Assembly: GCA_030590405.1 (NCBI GenBank)
Contig: JAUUYO010000139.1
Location: 1 to 9,432 of the forward strand
Direction of reading: 5' to 3'
DNA length: 9,432 nt
DNA from: Kangiellaceae bacterium
Lineage (GTDB): Bacteria > Pseudomonadota > Gammaproteobacteria > Enterobacterales > Kangiellaceae
Shown in pieces: positions 1-5,786 of this stretch. Numbering within the stretch: position 1 is the stretch's first letter; each line of letters opens with the position of its first letter. A model generated the notes under the pieces. That model searched no databases. It was not told where the DNA came from and worked only from the letters and a program-made list of their open reading frames with translations. A program made the position numbers and the translations under genes.

Positions 1-1424
1 AAATTATTGGTTTGTGAAAGAACCAGTTGAATTTGAAAGGTTAGCGCAATTACTTTGTCAACTAAATAAAATAACCAACTCGCCAACTCATGACTTAGCA
101 TTAGACTCAGCAGTCCGATATAGACAAGCGGCGTTGTTATAAAAGAGGTTAACGGGATCAATAATAAGTTTGCCAAAAAACCGACTACCGAAACACTATC
201 AAACACCACCCAGGTGATCGGCATTAAACCAACGAACAGAAACCAGTTGATCCGTAGCCACTCTTTTATTTTGACAGCTCCCTTAGTCATCATCTGTTTA
301 TAACTTAATAAAAATACGATAATTACGACTGCCAGAACAGATAACCAAAAGCTAACGGTTAGCACTGCAAAAGGTTGCATAATCGTTATTAGAATAACGG
401 AGATTGCCAGAATATTAGCCAGCGATAGATGCCGCCCCGACCAACGAGTGTACAAAAAAACGGCTAACATGATGAGCGCTCTTTGTGCCGGATATCCAAA
501 TCCGCTTAATAAGGCAATGCTTATAGCGCCCAACAAGGACACCACTTCTGCGATTTTTTGTGCCGGAATTATTTGAATAACAAACCGTAGACGGGAAAAT
601 ATAAACAAACAAAAATAATAACTCCACATTGCAGCGATGCCGATATGCAATCCTGAAATAGCCAGTAGATGGGAAGTGCCAGAATTTTTAATCGCTTGCC
701 ATTGCTCTGCACTAATAGAACCACGCTCACCAATTGCTAATGCTAAAATCATGCCTTTGGAATCACTAGCAGGTATCACCTGATTAAGGTTAGAAAATAT
801 CCTTTGCCTGAGCGCATGCAAGTTAGCTTTAATCGAGAAGTTCGATGGTAATTCCAACATTGTTTTGACATAACCACTACCAACAAACCCCTCGCTGACT
901 AGCCATTTTTCATAGTCAAACCCTCCTGGATTGAGTCGGCCGTGGATCGGTTTTAATTTCGCATAAAATTGCCAAAAACTACCGGCCATAATTTTTTCAA
1001 TTTGTTCCGGGTTCGCCTGATAAACTGATAAACGTAATTTATTCGCTTGATAAAAAGAAAGCGGTTGTTGCTCAACCTTAGTTACACAAAAATCAAAACT
1101 GAGCCGAATAGACTTTGCTGGCTTTCCATAATGACTGGAGAGGTTATTTTTAACTGGTAGACTGCAAACATAACCTTGAATATTCGCAGTTTTTGGTATC
1201 GATAATAACCCCGGGGTTGTCATAAGCCAAACACATACTGCTGCGCTACCCCAGAGAAGCCCCATTACGAAAGGGATAATTTTTTTGATCCGCTGATTGG
1301 ATAAGAAAAATAAAACGATGACTAAAACTGAAGAAATAAGTAGCAGACCGGTCGACTGTTGGATGTTTTCCAGCCAAAACAAGCAGCTCAACCCGACTAA
1401 AAATCCTGCACACACTCTTATCAA
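1..1424 (-). CDS. comEC: ComEC/Rec2-type DNA uptake channel protein (partial, C-terminus off the left edge)
   Basis: This gene encodes the inner-membrane channel that carries single-stranded DNA into the cytoplasm during natural transformation. I translated it directly, and the frame stays open from a TTG at 1424-1422 to the window edge (474 codons). Visible parts: two hydrophobic N-terminal segments (about residues 3-35 and 48-65); a DUF4131-like region ending in NPGGFDYEKWL (165-175); and the Competence domain with the family signature HLLAISGLHIG (252-262), then GFGYPAQRALIM (308-319) and SFWLSVLAVV in successive membrane helices. The usual C-terminal metallo-beta-lactamase-like domain would lie outside the window. 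The TTG start is chosen because AAGGA sits 7 nt upstream (1436-1432) and an in-frame stop lies shortly before it. The first in-frame ATG (1265) would remove the first membrane segments. It is divergent from the DUF2062 gene. The family assignment is secure; whether this organism is actually transformable cannot be judged here. Confidence 0.95.
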   Translation of the reverse strand, partial: MIRVCAGFLVGLSCLFWLENIQQSTGLLLISSVLVIVLFFLSNQRIKKIIPFVMGLLWGSAAVCVWLMTTPGLLSIPKTANIQGYVCSLPVKNNLSSHYGKPAKSIRLSFDFCVTKVEQQPLSFYQANKLRLSVYQANPEQIEKIMAGSFWQFYAKLKPIHGRLNPGGFDYEKWLVSEGFVGSGYVKTMLELPSNFSIKANLHALRQRIFSNLNQVIPASDSKGMILALAIGERGSISAEQWQAIKNSGTSHLLAISGLHIGIAAMWSYYFCLFIFSRLRFVIQIIPAQKIAEVVSLLGAISIALLSGFGYPAQRALIMLAVFLYTRWSGRHLSLANILAISVILITIMQPFAVLTVSFWLSVLAVVIIVFLLSYKQMMTKGAVKIKEWLRINWFLFVGLMPITWVVFDSVSVVGFLANLLLIPLTSFITTPLVYIGLLSLMLSHELASWLFYLVDKVIALTFQIQLVLSQTNN

Positions 1425-1462
1425 ACGAATATCCTTATGGCGTTGATTAATTTATTGTATTC

Positions 1463-1494
1463 TTGCTTGGGGTAAATATTGCTTAGGGTAAATT
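1463..1494. repeat. 16-bp tandem duplication in the comEC/DUF2062 divergent spacer
   Basis: Two head-to-tail copies, TTGCTTGGGGTAAATA (1463-1478) and TTGCTTAGGGTAAATT (1479-1494), differ at two of 16 positions. A third, much weaker copy (about 10 of 16) may follow at 1495-1510. On the minus strand the repeat lies just upstream of TACAAT (1459-1454), a -10-like hexamer for comEC, with no convincing -35. The pair could therefore be a regulator binding site at the comEC promoter. That role is inference; only the duplication is seen directly. Confidence 0.6.
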
Positions 1495-1580
1495 TTGTTA
1501 AAGTAAAATAAACCTGTTTAATACAGCTTGCTAACGATACAATCATACTAACAGAAATTGAGCTATCACCAAACGCCAGC

Positions 1581-2108
1581 ATGCCAAGAAACTTCATCAA
1601 AAAATACTTACCTCACCCAGACAAAATAAAAGATAATCGTTTTCTAAGCGTTTTTGGCCCAGTCATTCACGAACCCCAACTTTGGCATTTAACTCGTCAT
1701 TCAGTAAGTAAAGCGTTTTTAATTGGTCTTTTTTTCGCCTTTTGGCCAGTGCCTTTTCAAATGGTATTAGCGGCTGGCGGCGCGATATTGCTCAGGGCTA
1801 ACTTATCTTTGTCTGTTGCGCTTGTCTGGATCACCAATCCAATTACCATGCCTTTTTTGTTTGGTCTGGCTTATTATGTGGGGATAATCACTTTAGGTTA
1901 CGAAGCTTCAGAGTTTGAATTTGAGCTGAGTTGGCAGTGGTTAGAGTATAATATCCAGTCGATTTGGCAGCCTTTTCTATTAGGTTGCGCGATTTGCTCG
2001 ATTGTTGCTGCGATTATTGGTTACTTTGCCATAGGCTTATTTTGGCGATTGCATATTATTCACGCCTGGAATCAAAGAAAGTTGCGAAACGCAAATAAAC
2101 GGGGTTAA
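1581..2108 (+). CDS. DUF2062 domain-containing inner-membrane protein
   Basis: This is a 175-residue integral membrane protein of the DUF2062 family, whose biochemical role is not known. The start MPRNFIKKYLPHPDKI matches the usual family N-terminus (MPR.x.KRYxPxP), which supports the ATG at 1581 even though the Shine-Dalgarno sequence before it is poor. Family features are LWHLTRHSVSKAFLIGLF (34-51), followed by a hydrophobic segment to about 72, a second one at about 78-104 containing NPITMP (86-91), and a third at about 128-156. The C-terminus is basic and probably cytoplasmic. In several gammaproteobacteria a DUF2062 gene is found beside comEC, as here, so the pairing is conserved gene order and does not by itself show a role in DNA uptake. 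No clear terminator follows in the 119 nt before the next gene. Confidence 0.9.
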   Translation: MPRNFIKKYLPHPDKIKDNRFLSVFGPVIHEPQLWHLTRHSVSKAFLIGLFFAFWPVPFQMVLAAGGAILLRANLSLSVALVWITNPITMPFLFGLAYYVGIITLGYEASEFEFELSWQWLEYNIQSIWQPFLLGCAICSIVAAIIGYFAIGLFWRLHIIHAWNQRKLRNANKRG

Positions 2109-2191
2109 TACCTTACGAATCGAATTACCATGGGCTAGTAGTTAAATCTGGTGCGAATGTCTGGACATTTTTAGCTTTATACATTAGATTA

Positions 2192-2212
2192 GATATTACT
2201 CATATAAATATC
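2192..2212. promoter_or_regulatory. Candidate self-operator of the ArsR-family repressor
   Basis: A perfect inverted repeat, GATATT-N9-AATATC, ends 15 nt before the repressor ATG. It overlaps a -10-like TATAAA (2203-2208). AT-rich dyads overlapping their own promoter are typical of ArsR-family autoregulation. The repeat is seen directly; its use as an operator is inference, and no good -35 accompanies the TATAAA. Confidence 0.45.
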
Positions 2213-2227
2213 AAGTAGTTACTCGTA

Positions 2228-2569
2228 ATGGAAGAAGTAAATATTGCTGAATCTGCCTTTTGTCGGCAAAGCGGTCCCCCAACAATTTTTGAACACGCAG
2301 ATTCTGCAACTCGTCAACTTAAAGCATTGGCTAATGTTAATCGCTTAATGATTTTATGTATTTTGTGTGAAGGCGAGTTGTCGGTAACTGAGTTGAACGA
2401 GCTTGTCGATATTTCTCAATCGGCACTCTCACAGCACCTGGCAAAATTGCGAGATGATAATATAGTGAATACCCGTAGAGAGTCACAAACCATCTATTAT
2501 TCAATTGCCGATGGAGTCGCTAAGGGAATTATTGAAGTATTGCACGCCCACTATTGCCCGGATAGATAG
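2228..2569 (+). CDS. ArsR-family winged-helix repressor, BigR/SqrR (persulfide-sensor) type
   Basis: This 113-residue ArsR/SmtB-fold DNA-binding protein most likely acts as a dimeric repressor in the cytoplasm. The winged helix covers about residues 25-95: ALANVNRLMILCIL, then ELNELVDISQSALSQHLAKLR as the recognition region (55-75), then the wing TRRESQTIYYSI (82-93). It lacks the ELCVCDL metal motif of ArsR/SmtB metal sensors. Cys44 in the second helix and Cys110 in the last helix are 66 residues apart, the same spacing as the reactive pairs of BigR (Cys42/Cys108) and SqrR (Cys41/Cys107), which form a polysulfide bridge to sense sulfane sulfur. An extra Cys47 lies one turn after Cys44, and Cys12 is in the N-terminal tail. 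The start is the only suitable ATG, with a weak Shine-Dalgarno sequence. No sulfide-oxidation or persulfide-dioxygenase gene adjoins it, so its targets must be elsewhere. The fold is secure; the sensing role is inferred from cysteine geometry. Confidence 0.88.
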   Translation: MEEVNIAESAFCRQSGPPTIFEHADSATRQLKALANVNRLMILCILCEGELSVTELNELVDISQSALSQHLAKLRDDNIVNTRRESQTIYYSIADGVAKGIIEVLHAHYCPDR

Positions 2570-2581
2570 CAGATTCCAGGT

Positions 2582-2656
2582 TTGTAGGCTGGGTGCCAAC
2601 CCATCAATTTCGCAAATTATTGTAAATAATCTGATGGGTCTCACCCATCCTAGCAA
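2582..2656. repeat. Composite palindromic intergenic element
   Basis: A roughly 75-nt dyad in which the left half (TTGTAGGCTGGGTG..ACCCATCA, 2582-2606) is largely the reverse complement of the right half (2632-2656, TGATGGGT..CACCCATCCTAGCAA). Each half also folds on itself: TGGGT-GCCA-ACCCA (2590-2603) and a perfect GATGGGT-CTC-ACCCATC (2633-2649). A third hairpin, ATTATT-GTA-AATAAT (2616-2630), sits at the centre. The TAGG-TGGGT...ACCCATCA theme resembles dispersed intergenic repeats seen in many bacterial genomes, so I read it as a small mobile-type or REP-like repeat. It lies at the 3' ends of two converging genes and could also act as a transcript end structure. Confidence 0.65.
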
Positions 2657-2676
2657 GTTTTAAAAGGTTTATTGGG

Positions 2677-2700
2677 GGAAGGTTTTCCATCTTCCTTTTT
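2677..2700 (+). terminator. Candidate intrinsic terminator of the ArsR-family gene
   Basis: GGAAG (2677-2681), a 9-nt loop and CTTCC (2691-2695) are followed by TTTTT (2696-2700). The stem is short, but the T-run and the position, about 110 nt after the repressor stop and abutting the stop codon of the converging Lrp gene, fit a terminator. An alternative shorter fold (GGAA with TTCC inside the loop) competes with it. Confidence 0.4.
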
Positions 2701-3129
2701 CTAACGCTTTTCTTTAGTTTCCAATATTACCGAAGTGTTGGTCCTGACTACCCCTTCCAGATTCCCAATATGGTCTATCAAATGACTGAGTTGTTCTGTA
2801 TTTCTGGCATGAATGATCGCGATCATGTCATATTCACCGCTTATCGCATGCACTGCTGAAACTTGCTCTATTTTCATTAAGCCCGACGATACCAGCGCAG
2901 AACTTTTCTGCTCTGCGGCAATCGCAACATGGGCTGAAACAAATTGATTAAGATAATCTTTACCCAGGAGTAATGTATAACCAATAATTACCCCCTCCTT
3001 TTCAAGCTTGGATATTCTCGCCAGGACTGTTGCCCGGGAAACATTGAGTTTACGGGCGATGTCAGAAATAGTCGCTCGAACGTCTTCTCGCAGTACAGAA
3101 ATTAGCCTTTCTTCACTCTCAGTTGCCAT
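2701..3129 (-). CDS. Lrp/AsnC-family transcriptional regulator
   Basis: A 142-residue feast/famine regulator that should bind DNA as dimers or octamers and sense an amino acid. The N-terminal helix-turn-helix is visible at about residues 19-42 (ATISDIARKLNVSRATVLARI), followed by the linker KLEKEGVIIGYTLL. The RAM ligand-binding domain covers about 62-138 and includes the characteristic GEYDMI (98-103) and a closing TSVILETK. It is slightly short for the family because its N-terminal arm is brief. The ATG at 3129 has AAGG 7 nt upstream (3140-3137). The gene is divergent from astC across 182 bp, so it is the best candidate to control the ast genes in response to arginine, ornithine or a related amino acid, and probably itself; that link is inference from position. 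AsnC or Lrp itself cannot be specified. Confidence 0.92.
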   Translation of the reverse strand: MATESEERLISVLREDVRATISDIARKLNVSRATVLARISKLEKEGVIIGYTLLLGKDYLNQFVSAHVAIAAEQKSSALVSSGLMKIEQVSAVHAISGEYDMIAIIHARNTEQLSHLIDHIGNLEGVVRTNTSVILETKEKR

Positions 3130-3148
3130 TTTGATACCTTACTTTAGC

Positions 3149-3197
3149 AATTTGAGTGTTTTATATCATGATTTTATCTATATTGACACTTCAAATT
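3149..3197. promoter_or_regulatory. Candidate Lrp-type operator in the lrp-like/astC divergent spacer
   Basis: The arms AATTTGAGTGT (3149-3159) and ACACTTCAAATT (3186-3197) are complementary apart from one extra base, centred near 3173. Inside lies a perfect 8-bp palindrome, ATCATGAT (3165-3172). The right arm overlaps TTGACA (3183-3188). A dyad of this size between a regulator and its divergent neighbour is a natural binding region for the Lrp-like dimer or octamer. The symmetry is observed; the binding is inference. Confidence 0.45.
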
Positions 3198-3214
3198 AAC
3201 AATTAGGTTATACA
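3183..3214 (+). promoter_or_regulatory. Possible promoter for astC
   Basis: A consensus -35, TTGACA (3183-3188), is followed by TATACA (3209-3214) at a long spacing of 20 bp; shifting the -10 by one or two bases shortens the spacing but weakens the match. The leader to astC would be about 90 nt. Another AT-rich -10-like site, TATATT (3263-3268), exists nearer the gene without a good -35. The -35 overlaps the inverted repeat described for 3149-3197, so a bound regulator could block or assist polymerase. Confidence 0.3.
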
Positions 3215-3311
3215 TAATGATGCCCTGCAAAAGATAACGTCGAATTAAACAAATTTGCTATTTATATTAATTGATTGATTGTCACTTTATAACTTAAGAG
3301 AGAGCTAACAA

Positions 3312-4529
3312 ATGTCAGAGTCAAATCCCGTTACCAGAGAATTATTTGATGAAGTTATGGTTCCAAACTACTCACCGTCTAAAGTCATTCCTGTACGAGG
3401 AGAAGGTTCCAGAATATGGGATCAACAAGATAACGAATACATTGATTTTGCTGGTGGTATTGCGGTCAACTGTTTGGGGCACTGCCACCCTGCTTTAGTT
3501 AAAGCATTAACCGAGCAAGGCCAAAAGTTATGGCATTTGTCTAATACCATGACCAATGAACCGGCATTAAGATTGGCTAAAAAAATGGTCGATGCAACTT
3601 TTGCCGATAAAGTCTATTTTGCTAATTCTGGTGGCGAATCAAATGAAGCGGCGCTCAAGCTTGCCAGGCGTTGGGCGTTGGATAACTATGGCGAGCAGAA
3701 AAGCCACATCATCTCCTTCAAACAAGGCTTTCACGGCCGAACCTTTTTCACCGTGACGGTTGGTGGTCAACCGGCTTATTCTGACGGTTTTGGCCCGAAA
3801 CCTGCGGATGTTTTTCACGCAGAATACAATAATTTAGATAGCGTTAAAGCACTTATTTCTGATAAAACCTGTGCCGTTGTTATGGAACCTCTGCAAGGTG
3901 AAGGTGGAATTATTCGACCAACGGATGAATTTGTCAAAGGCGTTAGACAGCTTTGTGATGAAAACAATGCACTGCTTATTTTTGATGAAGTACAAACCGG
4001 GGTTGGACGATTAGGCAGCCTTTACGCTTATATGGACTTAGATGTTACACCGGACATATTAACAACTGCCAAAGCGCTGGGCGGTGGATTTCCTATCGGC
4101 GCGATGATCACAACCACTGATATCGCTAAACATTTAAAGATCGGTACTCATGGAAGCACTTATGGCGGTAATCCATTAGCTTGCGCCGTTGGCGAAGCGG
4201 CATTCGATACAGTTAATGATAGCCAGGTATTAGATGGAGTTAAAAGCAAAGCTGATTTATTTACAAAACACCTTAACGAAATTAATGAAAAGCACCAGAT
4301 ATTCTCTGAAATCCGAGGAAAAGGCCTTTTGATTGGCGCTGCATTAAACGAAAAATACCAGGGTAAAGCCAAAGAAATTTTATTGGCCGCAATGGATGAA
4401 GGTTTAATGGTTCTAATCGCTGGTTTAAACGTAGTTCGTTTTGCACCTTCTCTGGTGATCCCTGATGAAGATATCAAACAAGGCATGGCGTTATTTGAAA
4501 AAGCAGTCGCGAAAGTCATCAATGGCTAA
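3312..4529 (+). CDS. astC: Succinylornithine/acetylornithine aminotransferase
   Basis: A 405-residue class III PLP aminotransferase, about the length of E. coli AstC. In the arginine succinyltransferase pathway it moves the delta-amino group of N2-succinylornithine to 2-oxoglutarate; the same family (ArgD) makes acetylornithine in biosynthesis. Visible sites: phosphate-binding NSGGES (105-110), GFHGRT (139-144) with the ring-stacking Phe140, EPLQGEGG (192-199), FDEVQTGVGR (224-233) with Asp225 for the PLP nitrogen, and the Schiff-base Lys254 in TTAKALGGGFP. VLIAGLNVVRFAP near the end is closely AstC-like. The phosphate-loop sequence SGGESNE departs from the usual SGAEANE. The start at 3312 has an AAGAGAGAG ribosome-binding region 7 nt upstream. 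It is followed by astA and astD after a repeat-rich spacer with a terminator. AstC is preferred over ArgD from context, but one enzyme could do both. Confidence 0.93.
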   Translation: MSESNPVTRELFDEVMVPNYSPSKVIPVRGEGSRIWDQQDNEYIDFAGGIAVNCLGHCHPALVKALTEQGQKLWHLSNTMTNEPALRLAKKMVDATFADKVYFANSGGESNEAALKLARRWALDNYGEQKSHIISFKQGFHGRTFFTVTVGGQPAYSDGFGPKPADVFHAEYNNLDSVKALISDKTCAVVMEPLQGEGGIIRPTDEFVKGVRQLCDENNALLIFDEVQTGVGRLGSLYAYMDLDVTPDILTTAKALGGGFPIGAMITTTDIAKHLKIGTHGSTYGGNPLACAVGEAAFDTVNDSQVLDGVKSKADLFTKHLNEINEKHQIFSEIRGKGLLIGAALNEKYQGKAKEILLAAMDEGLMVLIAGLNVVRFAPSLVIPDEDIKQGMALFEKAVAKVING

Positions 4530-4540
4530 AAGCTAAGCAT

Positions 4541-4663
4541 TTTTAACAGTATAGGTAGTTTTAACAGTATAGGTAGTTTTAACAGTATAGGTAGTTTTAA
4601 CAGTATAGGTAGTTTTAACAGTATAGGTAACTTTAATAGTATAGGTACCTTTAATAGAAATAG
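4541..4663 (+). repeat. 18-bp tandem repeat array in the astC-astA spacer
   Basis: Four identical head-to-tail copies of TTTTAACAGTATAGGTAG start at 4541, 4559, 4577 and 4595. A fifth (4613) differs only in its last base, a sixth (4631, CTTTAATAGTATAGGTAC) is diverged, and a seventh (from 4649) is decayed. Identity falls from left to right, as expected for recent expansion at the left end. The array lies 11 nt after the astC stop and just before a terminator, so it is in the astC transcript. Eighteen is a multiple of three, and the only stop-free frame is the astC frame, reading Ser-Phe-Asn-Ser-Ile-Gly per unit beyond the astC TAA. There are no spacers between units, so it is not a CRISPR array. 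Confidence 0.95.
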
Positions 4664-4669
4664 CCGTCA

Positions 4670-4706
4670 AAAAGCAGGTTTCATGGCAAACCTGCTTTTG
4701 TTTTTT
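4670..4706 (+). terminator. Strong intrinsic terminator between astC and astA
   Basis: A perfect 12-bp stem, AAAAGCAGGTTT (4670-4681) with AAACCTGCTTTT (4688-4699), closes a 6-nt loop CATGGC and runs into TTTTGTTTTTT (4696-4706). This is the clearest terminator in the window. Only 19 nt separate it from the astA ATG, too little for a separate full promoter downstream. Expression of astA-astD must therefore come from read-through or from a promoter at or before the hairpin. Confidence 0.88.
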
Positions 4707-4725
4707 AAAACAAACGAGATTTCAT

Positions 4726-5769
4726 ATGATAATTGTACGACCCATTCAAGCGAACGATTATGAGGCGCTTTATCAAATCGCGGTAGACTCCGGTCATGGA
4801 TTCACCTCCTTACCTGTCAACGAAGAACTATTAAGAAATAAAATTAGCCATTCTGAAGTATCGTTTAAAGCTGCTCCTAAACAACCTGGCGATCAAGGCT
4901 ACCTGTTTGTGATGGAAGATACTGATAGCGGTGAAATTATTGGCACCAGTGGAATAGAAGCTGCGGTTGGATTAAACTCCCCTTTCTACCATTATCATTT
5001 AGGGAGAGTCGTGCATTCTTCCAGTGAACTCAAAGTTCATAATACCGTTGAAACCTTAACACTGTGTAACGATCATACCGGGGTTTCTGAAATCTGTACC
5101 TTGTTCCTGAAAGAAAACGCACGAGTCAATAGTAATGGACGTTTTCTTTCACGGTTTCGATTTCTATTTATCGCTGAACATGAACAGCGATTTAGCGATA
5201 CCATTATTGCCGAAATGCGTGGCGTTTCCGACACAGAGGGCCGCTCACCTTTTTGGCAATGGCTGGAAGAGCACTTTTTTTCGATTGATTTTCCAACTGC
5301 AGATTATTTGACGGGCACCGGAAACAAGGTTTTTATTGCAGAGTTAATGCCTAAGTACCCTATTTATGTAAGCTTACTCAGTAAAGAAGCTCAAGGGGTG
5401 ATCAACAAGGTACACACTGCAACCGAACCTGCTTTACGTTTACTCGAATCGGAAGGTTTTTGTCGCAGTGGATATGTCGATATATTTGATGGTGGACCGA
5501 CTATTTCAGCGCAAAAGCAACATATCAAATCAATCAATCAAAGTCGGCAGTTAAAAGTAAAAATCTCCGATGTTAAAAATGATGCAGACGATGATTCAAG
5601 TAGCATGCAACAGAAATATATTATCTGTAACTCCAAAGTCGTTGATTTTAGAGCGCTACAAGCGCCCTTGACGATTTGTGATAATGATCGCTATGCGATT
5701 ATTCCACAACAGCTTGCCAATCATTTAATGGTTGAAGAAGGCGATACCTTGCGAGTTATCGCAAACTAA
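4726..5769 (+). CDS. astA: Arginine N-succinyltransferase
   Basis: This 347-residue enzyme catalyses the first step of the arginine succinyltransferase pathway, succinyl-CoA plus L-arginine to N2-succinylarginine, in the cytoplasm. Length and motifs match the AstA/AruF family along the whole chain: an N-terminal GNAT-like part (IVRPIQANDYEALYQIA), TSLP (27-30), AVGLN (80-84), NDHTGVSEICTLFL (115-128), AEMRGV (162-167), SPFWQWL (174-180), FIAELMPKYPIY (203-214) and DIFDGGPTI (252-260). A low-complexity acidic/serine stretch, DADDDSSS (286-293), lies in the usually variable C-terminal region. Pseudomonads carry two subunit-type copies (AruF/AruG); only one is seen here. The ATG is preceded by a modest ACGAGA. 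astD follows after 17 nt, so the two are surely co-transcribed, whereas astC is separated by a terminator. Confidence 0.95.
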   Translation: MIIVRPIQANDYEALYQIAVDSGHGFTSLPVNEELLRNKISHSEVSFKAAPKQPGDQGYLFVMEDTDSGEIIGTSGIEAAVGLNSPFYHYHLGRVVHSSSELKVHNTVETLTLCNDHTGVSEICTLFLKENARVNSNGRFLSRFRFLFIAEHEQRFSDTIIAEMRGVSDTEGRSPFWQWLEEHFFSIDFPTADYLTGTGNKVFIAELMPKYPIYVSLLSKEAQGVINKVHTATEPALRLLESEGFCRSGYVDIFDGGPTISAQKQHIKSINQSRQLKVKISDVKNDADDDSSSMQQKYIICNSKVVDFRALQAPLTICDNDRYAIIPQQLANHLMVEEGDTLRVIAN

Positions 5770-5786
5770 TCAAGTAGGTAAAAAAT

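Noticed and set aside
415..627. A 70-codon minus-strand open frame
   Set aside because: It lies in another frame of comEC, whose translation is continuous here with the HLLAISGLHIG and GFGYPAQRALIM signatures.
3008..3199. A 63-codon plus-strand frame
   Set aside because: It runs antisense through the conserved N-terminus of the Lrp/AsnC gene and has no ribosome-binding site or recognisable domain.
4160..4522. A 120-codon minus-strand frame
   Set aside because: It is antisense to the well-conserved C-terminal part of astC; its composition is what the complementary strand of that gene gives.
4541..4663. CRISPR array
   Set aside because: The units are directly adjacent with no spacers and there are no cas genes.
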